From: Thermoleophilia bacterium UBA2241
GTDB taxonomy: Bacteria > Actinomycetota > Thermoleophilia > UBA2241
Assembly (NCBI GenBank): GCA_002347645.1
Contig: DDYF01000060.1
Coordinates: forward strand, 22,515 to 86,514
Direction of reading: 5' to 3'
DNA: 64,000 bases
Shown in pieces: positions 12,683-22,194 of this stretch. The translations under genes and the position numbers were made by a program. Under the pieces are notes generated by a model. That model was not told the origin of the DNA. It searched no databases and saw only the letters and a program-made list of their open reading frames with translations. Position 1 is the stretch's first letter, and each line of letters starts with the position of its first letter.

Positions 12683-12887
12683 GCAGTTGCGCGAGCTTTC
12701 CGACGACGAGCTCACGTTGCGCCTGCGCGACACGCGCAAGGAGCTCTTCAACCTGCGCTTCCAGCACGCCACCGGACAGCTCGACGACCCGCACAAACTC
12801 AATCTGACGCGGCGCGAGATCGCCCGGCTGCTCACCGTCCAGGCTGAGCGCACCCGGGCGCGCGCGACCGCCGCTGGAGAAGGCTGA
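12672..12887 (+). CDS. rpmC: 50S ribosomal protein L29
   Basis: Small protein beside the exit tunnel, 71 aa. [30 protein letters not shown] is followed by the second helix [15 protein letters not shown]. The TTG start at 12672 lies inside the end of rplP behind GGGAGGG. The stop overlaps the rpsQ ATG. Confidence 0.95.
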   Translation: MKAEQLRELSDDELTLRLRDTRKELFNLRFQHATGQLDDPHKLNLTRREIARLLTVQAERTRARATAAGEG

Positions 12888-13342
12888 TGGCGACGACGAG
12901 GAAGAGCGAGAGCAGCAAGCCGGCCGCCAAGCAGGCGACGGCGCGCAAGGCCGCGGCCAAGAAGCCGGCCGCCAAGAAGGCGGCGGCCAAGAAGCCGGCC
13001 GCCAAGAGCGCGGCCGCGAAGGCCGCCGCAGGCAAGACGCCGGCCAAGAAGCCGGTCGTCAAGGCGAAGGCGGCACGCCCTGCGCCGGCGAGTGTGCCGG
13101 GCCGCAAGGAGCGTCGCGGCGTCGTCGTCAGCGACGCGATGGACAAGACGATCGTGGTGCGCATCGACACGATCCAGAAGCACGAGCGTTACGGCAAGGT
13201 GGTGCGCCGCTCGAGCAAGCTGCACGCGCACGACGAGCAGAACGCCGCCGGCGTCGGCGATGTGGTGCGGATCGTCGAGACGCGTCCGCTGAGCGCTACC
13301 AAGCGCTGGCGTCTGCTCGAGATCGTCGAGAAGGCCAGATAA
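12887..13342 (+). CDS. rpsQ: 30S ribosomal protein S17 with a histone-like N-terminal tail
   Basis: Early 16S rRNA-binding protein, 151 aa against about 85. The OB-fold core begins near residue 72 ([20 protein letters not shown]) and ends [12 protein letters not shown]. Residues 1-70 are a Lys/Ala/Pro tail with repeated AAKKPAAKK units, like H1 or HupB tails, unlikely to fold. The ATG overlaps the rpmC stop (TGATG), which supports translation from the very start of the tail. Confidence 0.96.
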   Translation: MATTRKSESSKPAAKQATARKAAAKKPAAKKAAAKKPAAKSAAAKAAAGKTPAKKPVVKAKAARPAPASVPGRKERRGVVVSDAMDKTIVVRIDTIQKHERYGKVVRRSSKLHAHDEQNAAGVGDVVRIVETRPLSATKRWRLLEIVEKAR

Positions 13343-13364
13343 GCGGAGTGGGCAGAGGGACGGC

Positions 13365-13733
13365 ATGATCCAGGTTGAGACCAGACTGAGGGTGGCCGAC
13401 AACACGGGCGCGCGCGAGATCCTCTGCATCCGGATCCGCGGCGGTTCGAAGCGGCGCTACGCGACGGTCGGCGACATCATCGTCGCGACCGTCAAGCAGG
13501 CGACGCCGGGCGGCGGTGTGAAGAAGGGCGACGTCGTGCGCGCCGTGGTGGTGCGCACGAAGAAGGAGTTCGGCCGCAAGGACGGGACGTACATCGCGTT
13601 CGACGAGAACGCGGCCGTGCTGATCGACAACCAGGGCAACCCCCGCGGGACCCGCATCTTCGGACCCGTGGCGCGCGAGCTGCGCGAGAAGAACTTCATG
13701 AAGATCGTCTCGCTGGCACCCGAGGTGCTCTGA
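13365..13733 (+). CDS. rplN: 50S ribosomal protein L14
   Basis: Interface protein, 122 aa, standard length. [24 protein letters not shown] and [28 protein letters not shown] are conserved. First gene of the part usually called the spc operon; no separate promoter is evident. Confidence 0.98.
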   Translation: MIQVETRLRVADNTGAREILCIRIRGGSKRRYATVGDIIVATVKQATPGGGVKKGDVVRAVVVRTKKEFGRKDGTYIAFDENAAVLIDNQGNPRGTRIFGPVARELREKNFMKIVSLAPEVL

Positions 13734-13762
13734 GCCGCGAGGCTCCAGGAGTAGTGCAGAAG

Positions 13763-14098
13763 ATGAGCAAGATGAAGATCCACACGGGCGATCAGGTGAA
13801 GATCCTGAGCGGCAAGGAGGCCGGGAAGACCGGCAAGGTCCTGCGCGTCGACGCCGAGAAGCGCAAGGTCTACATCGAGCGCCTTAACATGCTCAAACGG
13901 CACACGAAGCCGAACCCGAAGAAGAACCCTCAGGGCGGCGTGATCGAGCGCGAGGCGCCCATGGACGCCTCCAATGTGATGGTCGTCTGCCCGGCGTGCG
14001 GACAGGCCACGCGCGTGGGCTATCGCCTGCTCGAGGATGGCGGTAAGGTGCGCGTCTGCCGGCGCGCGAACTGCGGCAAAGACATCGACAAGGCGTGA
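13763..14098 (+). CDS. rplX: 50S ribosomal protein L24 with zinc-ribbon end
   Basis: Assembly-initiator protein, 111 aa. The KOW motif is at [19 protein letters not shown]. The C-terminus carries [13 protein letters not shown] and VCRRANCG, a four-cysteine zinc ribbon found in some bacterial L24 proteins. ATG 13763 is 11 nt from AGGAG; ATG 13772 and GTG 13754 are alternatives. Confidence 0.95.
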   Translation: MSKMKIHTGDQVKILSGKEAGKTGKVLRVDAEKRKVYIERLNMLKRHTKPNPKKNPQGGVIEREAPMDASNVMVVCPACGQATRVGYRLLEDGGKVRVCRRANCGKDIDKA

Positions 14099-14103
14099 CG
14101 ACG

Positions 14104-14646
14104 ATGGCACGGCTCAAAGACCAATACTTCAAGGAGACCAGGCCCGAGCTCATGAAGGAGTTCGGCTACCGCAACGTCATGGAAGTCCCGCGCGTCACCA
14201 AGGTGACCCTCAACATGGGCGTGGGCGAAGCCAAGACGAACGCGAAGCTGCTCGACGACGCCGTCGAGGAGCTCGCCCTGATCACCGGTCAGCGCCCCAG
14301 GATCACCCGGGCGCGCAAGTCCATCGCCGGGTTCAAGCTGCGCGAGGGCATGGCCATCGGCTGCAGCGTCACGCTGCGCGGCGAGCGCATGTACGAGATG
14401 ATCGACCGTCTCGTCTCCATCGCCCTGCCGCGCATCCGCGACTTCCGCGGCGTGTCGCCCGAGCAGTTCGACGGGCGCGGCAACTTCGCGATGGGCGTGC
14501 GCGAGCAGACGATCTTCCCCGAGATCGACTACGACTCGGTCGATACCTTCCGGGGTCTCAACATCGTGATCACCACGACCGCGAAGACGGACGAAGAGGG
14601 GCGCGCCCTGCTGGCCAAGCTGGGCATGCCGTTCCGGTCGAACTAG
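14104..14646 (+). CDS. rplE: 50S ribosomal protein L5
   Basis: 5S rRNA-binding protein of the central protuberance, 180 aa. [31 protein letters not shown] and [11 protein letters not shown] are diagnostic. ATG 14104 gives the family length; an in-frame GTG at 14095 overlaps the rplX stop. Confidence 0.97.
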   Translation: MARLKDQYFKETRPELMKEFGYRNVMEVPRVTKVTLNMGVGEAKTNAKLLDDAVEELALITGQRPRITRARKSIAGFKLREGMAIGCSVTLRGERMYEMIDRLVSIALPRIRDFRGVSPEQFDGRGNFAMGVREQTIFPEIDYDSVDTFRGLNIVITTTAKTDEEGRALLAKLGMPFRSN

Positions 14647-14659
14647 GAGCATTCAAAGC

Positions 14660-14845
14660 ATGGCGAAGACATCCCTCGTAGTGAAGGCCGGCCGCAAGCA
14701 GCGCTACCAGACGCGCGAGTACCACCGCTGCGTCAGGTGCGGGCGTCCGCGCGCGTACTATCGCAAGTTCGGCGTCTGCCGTATCTGCCTGCGCGAACTC
14801 GCCCACCAGGGCGTGATCCCGGGGCTGACCAAGGCCAGCTGGTGA
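14660..14845 (+). CDS. rpsZ: 30S ribosomal protein S14, zinc-binding type
   Basis: 61 aa, the short zinc form of S14. The four ligands are in [20 protein letters not shown] (CxxC-x12-CxxC). It sits in the spc cluster between rplE and rpsH, where Gram-positive-type genomes keep this form. Confidence 0.97.
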   Translation: MAKTSLVVKAGRKQRYQTREYHRCVRCGRPRAYYRKFGVCRICLRELAHQGVIPGLTKASW

Positions 14846-14858
14846 GGAGGCGAGGACC

Positions 14859-15257
14859 ATGTCCATGACTGATCCCATCGCCGACATGCTGACGCGCGTG
14901 CGCAACGCGAGCGCGGCCCGGCACTCGCAGGTCGAGATCCCCTCGTCCAGGATGAAGCTCGAGATCGCGCGCATCCTGGTCGAGCAAGGGTACGTGACCA
15001 AGTACGAGCTCAAGCCGGGCGAGCACGGCGACGTCATCGTCATCGATCTCAAGTACGGCAAGAACCGGGAACGCGTGATCTCGGGCATCAAGCGCGTGTC
15101 CAAGCCCGGGCGTCGTATCTACGCCCGCAAGGACACGCTGCCCAAGGTGCTCGGCGGGCTCGGAACAGCGGTCATCTCGACCTCCCGCGGCCTCGTCACG
15201 AGCGCCGAAGCCGGCAAGCTCGGCGTGGGCGGCGAGGTCATCTGCTTCATCTGGTAA
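14859..15257 (+). CDS. rpsH: 30S ribosomal protein S8
   Basis: 16S rRNA-binding protein, 132 aa. [16 protein letters not shown] at the N-terminus and [11 protein letters not shown] at the C-terminus are typical. In E. coli S8 regulates this operon; no equivalent target is visible here. Confidence 0.97.
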   Translation: MSMTDPIADMLTRVRNASAARHSQVEIPSSRMKLEIARILVEQGYVTKYELKPGEHGDVIVIDLKYGKNRERVISGIKRVSKPGRRIYARKDTLPKVLGGLGTAVISTSRGLVTSAEAGKLGVGGEVICFIW

Positions 15258-15266
15258 GGAAGTCGC

Positions 15267-15800
15267 ATGTCGAGGATCGGAAGAGCGCCAATACTGCTGC
15301 CCGACGGTGTCGAGTTCACCTACGACGCCGCCGTGGTGACGGTCAAGGGGCCCAAGGGCGAGCTGACGCAGCGTGTCCCGCGCGAGGTCCAGGTCGAGGT
15401 CGGCGACGGCGTGATCGAGGTCAAACGGCCGAGCGAGAGCGCCCAACACCGCTCCCTGCACGGCCTCACCCGCACGCTCATCGCGAACATGGTCGAGGGC
15501 GTCACCAAAGGGTTCGAGAAGCGGCTCGAGATCGTCGGCGTAGGCTACCGCGCCGGCATCAAGGGCACCGCCCTCGAGCTGCTGGTCGGTTACAGCCACC
15601 CCGTCGTGATCGAGCCGCCTGAGCACGTCGAGTTCGAGACGCCGCAGACGACCGTCGTGGTCGTCAGGGGCATCGACAAGCAGGTCGTCGGCGAGGTCGC
15701 GGCCAAGGTGCGTTCGATCCGGCCGCCCGAGCCCTACAAAGGCAAGGGCATCCGCTACGCTGGCGAATACGTGCAGCGTAAGGTCGGCAAGCGGGCCTGA
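15267..15800 (+). CDS. rplF: 50S ribosomal protein L6
   Basis: Two-domain protein near the factor-binding site, 177 aa. [14 protein letters not shown] begins it and [24 protein letters not shown] ends it, both standard. Confidence 0.97.
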   Translation: MSRIGRAPILLPDGVEFTYDAAVVTVKGPKGELTQRVPREVQVEVGDGVIEVKRPSESAQHRSLHGLTRTLIANMVEGVTKGFEKRLEIVGVGYRAGIKGTALELLVGYSHPVVIEPPEHVEFETPQTTVVVVRGIDKQVVGEVAAKVRSIRPPEPYKGKGIRYAGEYVQRKVGKRA

Positions 15801-15834
15801 GTACAGAGAGACGACGAAGAGGACCGGCACGACG

Positions 15835-16188
15835 ATGAGCGCACCAAGCATCCGAGAGGCGCGCGCCAGGCGCAAGAAGCGCATCCGCGGCAAGGTGACG
15901 GGCACGAGCGAACGCCCGCGCCTGTCCGTGTTCCGTTCGAACAAGGCGATCTACGCGCAGATCGTCGACGACCTGAGCGGCCGCACACTCGCCGCCGCCC
16001 GTTCGGCCGAGATCGAGGCCAAGGTGCTCGACAAGAGCGCCGTGGCGCGCAAGGTCGGCGAGCTGGTGGCTTCGCGGGCGAAAGACAAGAGCATCGAGCG
16101 GGTCGTCTTCGACCGCTCCGGCTACCTGTATCACGGTCGCGTGAAGGCCCTCGCCGAAGGCGCCCGCGAGGGCGGCCTGGTGTTCTGA
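15835..16188 (+). CDS. rplR: 50S ribosomal protein L18
   Basis: 5S rRNA-binding protein, 117 aa. [35 protein letters not shown] and the C-terminal [19 protein letters not shown] are family motifs. Confidence 0.97.
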   Translation: MSAPSIREARARRKKRIRGKVTGTSERPRLSVFRSNKAIYAQIVDDLSGRTLAAARSAEIEAKVLDKSAVARKVGELVASRAKDKSIERVVFDRSGYLYHGRVKALAEGAREGGLVF

Positions 16189-16206
16189 CAAGGAGAAGAG
16201 GACCCG

Positions 16207-16767
16207 TTGGCTAGAGGATCATTCAACGAGGGCAGCGAGCTCAAGGAGCGCGTGGTCGACATCAATCGCGTCGCCAAGGTCGTAAAGGGCGGCCGGAGGT
16301 TCTCGTTCACGGCCCTGGTGGTCGTCGGCGACGAGAACGGTCACGTCGGCGCCGGCTATGGCAAGGCACGCGAGGTCCCTCTCGCCATCCAGAAGGCGAT
16401 CGAGGACGCGAAGAAGAACCTGTTCACCGTCGCGCGCTTCAACACCACCATCACCCACCAGATCGTGGGCGAGTTCGGCGCCGCGCGCGTGCTGCTCAAG
16501 CCGGCGGCGCCCGGCACCGGCGTCATCGCCGCCGGCGGCGTGCGCGCCGTGCTCGAGCTTGCCGGCGTGCGCGACATCCTGACCAAGTCGCTGGGCACGA
16601 CCAACCCGATCAACCTGGTGCGGGCGACCGTCCAGGGCCTGCAGTCGCTCAAGACGCCCGAGGGCGTCGCGCGCCTGCGCGGCATCTCGGTCGCCAAGGT
16701 CCTCGGTCGTGACGAGGCCGCCGAACCCGTGGCCGCCGAGACGGCGGCACCGGCAGGGGAGGTCTGA
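16207..16767 (+). CDS. rpsE: 30S ribosomal protein S5
   Basis: Decoding-fidelity protein, 186 aa. [20 protein letters not shown] and [15 protein letters not shown] are conserved. The start is TTG 16207 behind AAGGAGAAGAGG. The last 20 residues are an Ala/Glu/Pro-rich tail beyond the usual end. Confidence 0.97.
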   Translation: MARGSFNEGSELKERVVDINRVAKVVKGGRRFSFTALVVVGDENGHVGAGYGKAREVPLAIQKAIEDAKKNLFTVARFNTTITHQIVGEFGAARVLLKPAAPGTGVIAAGGVRAVLELAGVRDILTKSLGTTNPINLVRATVQGLQSLKTPEGVARLRGISVAKVLGRDEAAEPVAAETAAPAGEV

Positions 16768-16772
16768 CCCGG

Positions 16773-16964
16773 ATGGCGAAGCTCGAGATCAAGCAGACGA
16801 AGAGCGCGATCGGCCGGCTGCCGAAGCACCGCGGCACGCTGCGCGCGCTGGGCCTGAAGCGTATCGGCCATACCGTGGTCCACGAGGACACCCCCGTGAT
16901 CCGCGGCATGGTGAACCAGGTCGCGTACCTCCTCGAGGTCCGCGAGGTGAGCAAGAAGTCGTGA
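16773..16964 (+). CDS. rpmD: 50S ribosomal protein L30
   Basis: 63 aa, compact two-helix protein. [20 protein letters not shown] and [21 protein letters not shown] identify it. The rplO ATG follows the stop by 1 nt. Confidence 0.96.
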   Translation: MAKLEIKQTKSAIGRLPKHRGTLRALGLKRIGHTVVHEDTPVIRGMVNQVAYLLEVREVSKKS

Positions 16965-16965
16965 C

Positions 16966-17442
16966 ATGACCGAACTCGGACTCCATAACCTGCGCCCCAA
17001 CCCGGGCTCCACCAAGCAGACCAAGCGGCTCGGCCGCGGCAAGGGCACCGGCCAGGGCAAGACCGCGGGCAAGGGCCACAAGGGCTACAACGCCCGCTCG
17101 GGCGGCGGCGTGCGTCCCGGCTACGAGGGCGGTCAGATGCCGCTGTACATGCGCTTGGGCAAGCTGCGCGGCCCGCACATGAAGAAGAGCATGCCGATCG
17201 GACCGTTTCGCACGTCCTCCGTCCCGGTGAACGTCGGCCGCCTCGCCAAGGCCTTCGAGGCCGGCGCCGAAGTCACGCCCGAGGCGCTCGCGGAGAAGGG
17301 GATCATCAAGAACACCGGCACGCCGGTGAAGATCCTCGGTGGCGGCGAGCTCGACAAGGCGCTCACCGTGCGCATGCACCAGTTCTCGCAGACCGCGCGC
17401 GCCAAGATCGAGGCCGCCGGCGGCAAGGTCGCGATCATCTAG
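16966..17442 (+). CDS. rplO: 50S ribosomal protein L15
   Basis: 158 aa. The Gly-rich N-terminal region (GRGKGTGQGKTAGKGHKG) and GGQMPLYMRLGKLRG are diagnostic. Just upstream of secY, the usual arrangement. Confidence 0.97.
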   Translation: MTELGLHNLRPNPGSTKQTKRLGRGKGTGQGKTAGKGHKGYNARSGGGVRPGYEGGQMPLYMRLGKLRGPHMKKSMPIGPFRTSSVPVNVGRLAKAFEAGAEVTPEALAEKGIIKNTGTPVKILGGGELDKALTVRMHQFSQTARAKIEAAGGKVAII

Positions 17443-17464
17443 ACGCGACCGGAGGGGCGCGCCC

Positions 17465-18724
17465 GTGAACAACAAGCTCTGGCAGTCGCTCGCCAACTCC
17501 TGGAAGATCCCGGAGCTGCGCGCCAAGCTGCTCTTCACCGCGGCGATGGTCGCGATCTACCGCTTCGGCTGCTACGTCCCGACGCCGGGCATCGACATCG
17601 AGGCGCTGGAGGAGTTCTTCGCCAAGGGCGGCGCCGGCGTCGTCGGCTTCCTCGACCTGTTCTCCGGCGGAGCGCTGGGCAGGGTCGCGGTGTTCGCACT
17701 CGGGATCATGCCGTACATCACGGCGTCGATCATCATGCAACTGCTCACCGTCGTGATCCCCAAGCTCGAGGAGCTGGCCAAAGAGGGAGAGCAGGGCCAG
17801 AAGGTCATCACCAAGTACACCCGCTGGCTCACGGTGGCGCTGGCTCTCATGCAGTCGGTCGGGTACGTCTTCCTCTTCGAGCAGTACAATGCCCTCCCCG
17901 ACCTCAACTACTGGCGCGCCGCGCTCATCGTGATCACGCTGGTCACCGGGGCCGTCGCCGTCATGTGGCTCGGCGAACTCATCACCGCCCGCGGGCTCGG
18001 CAACGGCATGTCGATCATGATCTTCATCAGCATCGTGTCGCGCATCCCTTCGGGCACCTCGAAGCTGTTCACCCAGAGCCCCGTCTCGATCGTGCTGTTC
18101 CTCGTCGTCGCGCTCGCGGTGGTCGTCGCCGTCATCTGGATCACGACTGGCGAGCGCCGCATCCCGGTGCAGTACGCCAAGCGCGTCGTCGGGCGCCGGA
18201 TGATGGGCGGCCAGAGCACGTTCATCCCGCTCAAGGTCAACATGGCGGGCGTCATCCCCGTGATCTTCGCCTCGTCGGTGATGCTGATCCCGTCGACCTT
18301 CGCGCAGTTCGTCCCCGGCGGGTTCAGCGACTGGCTCACCAACGCGCTGAGCCCCAGCGGCATCGCCTACCTCATCGGCGAGGCGCTGCTCATCATCATC
18401 TTCACGTACTTCTATACGGCCGTGACGTTCAACCCGATCGACCAGGCCGACAACCTCAAGAAGTACGGCGGGTTCGTCCCCGGCGTCCGCCCGGGGCGGC
18501 CGACGGCGGAGTTCCTCGACCGCATCCTCACGCGGCTGACCTTCCCCGGGGCGCTCTTCCTGGCCGCGATCGCCGTGCTCCCGTGGTTCCTGTACCGCTT
18601 CATGGACGTGCCCTTCTACTTCGGCGGCACGTCCCTGCTCATCGTCGTCGGCGTGGCGCTGGACACCATGCGCCAGATGGAGGCGCAGCTGCTCATGCGC
18701 CACTACGAGGGCTTCCTCAAGTAG
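17465..18724 (+). CDS. secY: Protein translocase channel subunit SecY
   Basis: Channel of the Sec translocon in the inner membrane, 419 aa with ten predicted membrane segments. PTPGIDIEALEEFF, GIMPYITASIIMQLL and the plug/cytosolic-loop region PVQYAKRVVGRRMMGGQSTFIPLKVNMAGVIP (in parts) match the family. GTG 17465 follows GGAGGGG. It is in its usual place between rplO and adk, linking translation with export. Confidence 0.98.
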   Translation: MNNKLWQSLANSWKIPELRAKLLFTAAMVAIYRFGCYVPTPGIDIEALEEFFAKGGAGVVGFLDLFSGGALGRVAVFALGIMPYITASIIMQLLTVVIPKLEELAKEGEQGQKVITKYTRWLTVALALMQSVGYVFLFEQYNALPDLNYWRAALIVITLVTGAVAVMWLGELITARGLGNGMSIMIFISIVSRIPSGTSKLFTQSPVSIVLFLVVALAVVVAVIWITTGERRIPVQYAKRVVGRRMMGGQSTFIPLKVNMAGVIPVIFASSVMLIPSTFAQFVPGGFSDWLTNALSPSGIAYLIGEALLIIIFTYFYTAVTFNPIDQADNLKKYGGFVPGVRPGRPTAEFLDRILTRLTFPGALFLAAIAVLPWFLYRFMDVPFYFGGTSLLIVVGVALDTMRQMEAQLLMRHYEGFLK

Positions 18725-18758
18725 CCCCCGCCGGCCGTCGCCAATAGGAGGTCGGCAC

Positions 18759-19424
18759 GTGGCTTCTGACCAGCTGAACGTCATCCTGCTCGGCGCGCCC
18801 GGCGCCGGCAAGGGCACCCAGGCCGAGCGCATCGTGGCGGGCTATGGCCTGCCGCACATCTCCACGGGAGAGATGCTGCGCGCCGCGGTCGACCAGGGGA
18901 CCGAGATGGGGCGCGCCGCGCAGCACTTCATGCAGGCGGGCGAGCTCGTGCCCGACGACGTCGTCATCGGCGTGGTGCGCGACCGGCTGGCCGAACCCGA
19001 CACGCAGCGCGGCTTCTTGCTCGACGGCTTCCCCCGCACGCTCGAGCAGGCCGAACGCCTCGACGGCATCCTGGCCGATGCCGGGCGCGCCGTCACCCAT
19101 GTCGTGCTCATCGACGTCCCCGAAGAGGAACTCGTCCAGCGCATCGCGGGGCGGCGCTCCTGCAGCGAGTGCGGCAAGCTGTACAACGTCACCTTCGACC
19201 CGCCCCGCCAGGAGGGCGTCTGCGACACCTGCGGCGCGGCGCTGATGCAGCGCGCCGACGATAACGAGCAGACCGTGCGCAACCGCTTGGCCGTCTACCG
19301 CGAGCAGACGGCGCCGCTCATCGGCTACTACGCGGGCAAGGGCGTGCTCGGCGAGGCCAAGGGCGGCGGCAAGCTGCCCAACGAGGTGTTCGAGCAGGTG
19401 GTCGGGATCCTCGGCGACGCGTGA
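18759..19424 (+). CDS. adk: Adenylate kinase with zinc lid
   Basis: Converts AMP + ATP to 2 ADP, 221 aa. P-loop GAPGAGKGT at about residues 12-20 and GFPRT are intact. The long lid has CSECG and CDTCG, a four-cysteine zinc-type lid as in Gram-positive and many thermophile enzymes. GTG start after AGGAGG. The map gene follows within 4 nt. Confidence 0.98.
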   Translation: MASDQLNVILLGAPGAGKGTQAERIVAGYGLPHISTGEMLRAAVDQGTEMGRAAQHFMQAGELVPDDVVIGVVRDRLAEPDTQRGFLLDGFPRTLEQAERLDGILADAGRAVTHVVLIDVPEEELVQRIAGRRSCSECGKLYNVTFDPPRQEGVCDTCGAALMQRADDNEQTVRNRLAVYREQTAPLIGYYAGKGVLGEAKGGGKLPNEVFEQVVGILGDA

Positions 19425-19428
19425 GCTC

Positions 19429-20190
19429 TTGATCGTCCGCAAGTCCGCAGCTGAGGTCGCCCGCATCGCCGCCGCTGGGCGGGTGCTGGCCGACTGCCTC
19501 GACATGCTCGCCGGCATCGCGCGCCCGGGCGTGACCACGGCCGAGCTCGACCGGCGGGCGGAGTCCTTCATCCGCGCACGCGGTGGCGTGCCCACCTTTC
19601 TCGGCTACCGGGGCTTCCCGGGGTCGATCTGCGCGTCGCCGAACGACATGGTCGTCCACGGTATCCCCGGCTCCTGCTCGGTGGCCGAAGGTGACTTGCT
19701 GAGCCTCGACGTGGGCGTGACCCTGGACGGGTACGTGGCCGACTCGGCGATCACCCTCGCGATGGGGACGGTCGACGCCGAGGCCCGGCGTCTCATGGAC
19801 GTCACGCGCGAGTCGCTCGAAGCTGCGCTCGCAGAGTGTCGCGTCGGCCGTCGGCTCGGCGACGTGTCGCACGCGGTCCAGGAGGTCGTCGAGGCGGCGG
19901 GCTTCAACGTGGTGCGATCGCTCGTCGGGCACGGCGTCGGCCGGACGATGCACGAAGACCCGCAGATCCCCAACTACGGCGACCCTGGTCGTGGGCCGCG
20001 CCTGCAAGAAGGCATGGTGTTCGCCATAGAGCCGATGGTGAACGCGGGCGGCCATGAGGTCTACGTGGCCGACGACGGCTGGAGCATCTACACGAGCGAC
20101 GGCTCGCTCTCGGCCCATTCCGAGCACACGGTCGCGATCACGAAGGACGGCCCGAAGGTGCTCACGCGGAGGAGCTCCGAGGCCGCGTGA
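19429..20190 (+). CDS. map: Methionine aminopeptidase type I
   Basis: Removes the initiator methionine, 253 aa. The dinuclear-metal ligands are present in [32 protein letters not shown] and SEHTVAI. The TTG start at 19429 lies 4 nt after adk and gives the family N-terminus [17 protein letters not shown]; it has a weak ribosome binding site, so coupling to adk is likely. Confidence 0.96.
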   Translation: MIVRKSAAEVARIAAAGRVLADCLDMLAGIARPGVTTAELDRRAESFIRARGGVPTFLGYRGFPGSICASPNDMVVHGIPGSCSVAEGDLLSLDVGVTLDGYVADSAITLAMGTVDAEARRLMDVTRESLEAALAECRVGRRLGDVSHAVQEVVEAAGFNVVRSLVGHGVGRTMHEDPQIPNYGDPGRGPRLQEGMVFAIEPMVNAGGHEVYVADDGWSIYTSDGSLSAHSEHTVAITKDGPKVLTRRSSEAA

Positions 20191-20231
20191 GCAGGAGGCT
20201 GGGGGGCGGCGCGACGCGGGTTTGACGACGC

Positions 20232-20262
20232 TTGGACTGAGGCTGGCCGTTTGTGGTAATAT
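20232..20262 (+). promoter_or_regulatory. Possible promoter of infA
   Basis: TTGGAC (20232-20237), 19-bp spacer, TAATAT (20257-20262) in a TGTGGTAATATAT context, one of the few AT-rich stretches in the ribosomal region. It would start transcription about 30 nt before infA. Confidence 0.45.
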
Positions 20263-20299
20263 ATCGGGCCGCTGTCCCGTGAGCCGCAAGACAGGGAGT

Positions 20300-20521
20300 A
20301 TGGCGAACAAAGAAGAAGCGATAGAGATCGAAGGCGAGGTCGTCGAGGCCCTCCCGAACACGATGTTCCGGGTCCTCCTCGACAACAATCACGAGGTCCT
20401 CGCCCACATCTCGGGCAAGATGCGCATGAACTACATCCGCATCTTGCCCGGCGATCGCGTAAAGGTCGAGCTCTCGCCGTATGACCTGACACGCGGGCGT
20501 ATCACGTACCGGTTCAAGTAG
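20300..20521 (+). CDS. infA: Translation initiation factor IF-1
   Basis: OB-fold factor that blocks the A site during initiation, 73 aa. [21 protein letters not shown] and [34 protein letters not shown] (in parts) are the family sequence. ATG 20300 follows AGGGAG. It has its own likely promoter and is followed by rpmJ. Confidence 0.97.
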   Translation: MANKEEAIEIEGEVVEALPNTMFRVLLDNNHEVLAHISGKMRMNYIRILPGDRVKVELSPYDLTRGRITYRFK

Positions 20522-20588
20522 AGAGCGGCCGTCAGCCGCCCCGCAAGGGGCCCGCGGCGGCCGCCGTTGCGCGTCAGCGAGGGTATCC

Positions 20589-20702
20589 ATGAAGGTCAGA
20601 GCGTCAGTCAAGGCGATGTGCGAGAAGTGCAAGGTCATCCGCCGGCACGGTACCGTGCAGGTGATCTGCTCGAACCCGCGGCATCGGCAGAGGCAGGGGT
20701 AG
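20589..20702 (+). CDS. rpmJ: 50S ribosomal protein L36, zinc-binding form
   Basis: 37 aa: [19 protein letters not shown], then [19 protein letters not shown]. The zinc ligands C11, C14, C27 and H32 are all present, so this is the zinc-containing form. It lies between infA and rpsM as usual. Confidence 0.97.
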   Translation: MKVRASVKAMCEKCKVIRRHGTVQVICSNPRHRQRQG

Positions 20703-20706
20703 GTCA

Positions 20707-21081
20707 ATGGCACGTATCGCCGGCGTCAACATCCCGCCGCAGAAGCGGGTCGAGATCGGTCTCACTTACATCTACGGCATCGGCCGCTCGACCTCGAACA
20801 AGGTCCTCGCGGTGGTCGGCATCGACGCGAACACGAAGGTCCGTGACCTCACCGAGGAGGAGATCCTTCGCCTCCGCGAGGCCATCGACCGCGAGGTCGA
20901 GGTCGAGGGCGACCTGCGCCGCGAGCGCTCGCAGAACATCAAGCGCCTGATGGACATCGGCTGCTACCGCGGCATTCGTCATCGCCGCGGCATGCCGGTC
21001 GACGGGCAGCGCACCAAGACCAACGCGCGCACGCGCAAAGGACCCAAGAAGACCGTCGGCGCACGCCGCAAGAAGGCGTGA
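20707..21081 (+). CDS. rpsM: 30S ribosomal protein S13
   Basis: Head protein that contacts the P-site tRNA and S19, 124 aa. [25 protein letters not shown] and the C-terminal [22 protein letters not shown] tail are typical. Confidence 0.98.
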   Translation: MARIAGVNIPPQKRVEIGLTYIYGIGRSTSNKVLAVVGIDANTKVRDLTEEEILRLREAIDREVEVEGDLRRERSQNIKRLMDIGCYRGIRHRRGMPVDGQRTKTNARTRKGPKKTVGARRKKA

Positions 21082-21116
21082 CGGGCGACCGCCAGAAGAA
21101 GCGCAAGGAGTAACGA

Positions 21117-21515
21117 GTGGCCAAGCCGCAGAGAGCCAAGGGACGCCAGCGCCGCCGGGTGCGCAAGAACATCGCCATCGGCCAGGCGCACATCAAGACC
21201 TCGTTCAACAACACGCTGGTGACGCTCACCGACAAGGAGGGCAACGTCATCGCGTGGGAGAGCGCCGGATCGGTGGGCTTCAAGGGCTCACGCAAGAGCA
21301 CGCCCTACGCTGCCCAGGTCACGGCCGAGTCGTGTGCGCGCAAGGGCATGGAGCACGGCCTGCAGAAGGTCGAGGTCTTCGTCCGTGGCCCCGGCAGTGG
21401 CCGTGAGACGGCCGTGCGTTCGCTGCAGGCCGCTGGCCTCGAGGTCCTCGGCGTCAGAGACGTCACCCCGGTCCCGCACAACGGCTGTCGGCCGCGCAAG
21501 CGTCGCCGGGTCTAG
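21117..21515 (+). CDS. rpsK: 30S ribosomal protein S11
   Basis: Platform protein, 132 aa. [26 protein letters not shown] (in parts) and [18 protein letters not shown] are diagnostic. GTG start after AAGGAG. Confidence 0.98.
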   Translation: MAKPQRAKGRQRRRVRKNIAIGQAHIKTSFNNTLVTLTDKEGNVIAWESAGSVGFKGSRKSTPYAAQVTAESCARKGMEHGLQKVEVFVRGPGSGRETAVRSLQAAGLEVLGVRDVTPVPHNGCRPRKRRRV

Positions 21516-21527
21516 GAAGGTCGAGTC

Positions 21528-22148
21528 GTGGCTAAAGACACCTCACCACAGTGCAAGCAGTGCCGCCGCGAGAACGAGAAGCTCTTTCTCAAGGGCGAAC
21601 GCTGCCTGACCGACAAGTGCTCCGTCGAGCGGCGGTCCTACGCGCCGGGCGAGCACGGGCGCGGGCGCATCAAGCAGTCCGAGTACCTGCTGCAGCTGCG
21701 CGAGAAGCAGAAGGCGCGGCGGTACTACCAGTTGCTCGAGAAGCAGTTCCACCAATACTACGAGACGGCGAGCCGCAAGCAGGGCATCACGGGCGAGAAC
21801 CTGTTGCGCCTCCTTGAGATGAGGCTCGACAACGTCGTCTACCGTCTGGGCTTCGGCGCCTCCAGGCGCCAGGCGCGCCAGCTCGTGCGTCACGCCCACT
21901 TCCTGGTGAACGGCAAGAAGGTCGACATCCCATCCTACCAGGTGCGGCCCGACGACGTCGTGTCGCTGCGGCCCAACAGCAAGGCCATCGAGGAGGTGCG
22001 CGCCGCGACCGATCTCACGTCGTCGGTCGCTCCGTGGCTGCTGGCGGACCACGACAACCTGACGGGCAAGGTCCTGCGCGCTCCCGAGCGCGACGAGATC
22101 GACACGCCCGTTCAGGAGCAGCTCATCATCGAGCTGTACTCCAAGTAG
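21528..22148 (+). CDS. rpsD: 30S ribosomal protein S4, zinc-binding form
   Basis: Primary assembly protein, 206 aa. CKQC and CLTDKC near the N-terminus are the zinc site of the C+ form. The S4 RNA-binding domain is at [22 protein letters not shown] (in parts) and [14 protein letters not shown] start. Confidence 0.98.
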   Translation: MAKDTSPQCKQCRRENEKLFLKGERCLTDKCSVERRSYAPGEHGRGRIKQSEYLLQLREKQKARRYYQLLEKQFHQYYETASRKQGITGENLLRLLEMRLDNVVYRLGFGASRRQARQLVRHAHFLVNGKKVDIPSYQVRPDDVVSLRPNSKAIEEVRAATDLTSSVAPWLLADHDNLTGKVLRAPERDEIDTPVQEQLIIELYSK

Positions 22149-22194
22149 ACCGCCAACGCGACACACTGGCGACGACGACCTGACAGGAGGCCCG

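Noticed and set aside
11228..13429. 733-codon antisense frame over rpsC-rplN
   Set aside because: Crosses several genuine ribosomal genes; its composition mirrors the repeats on the other strand.
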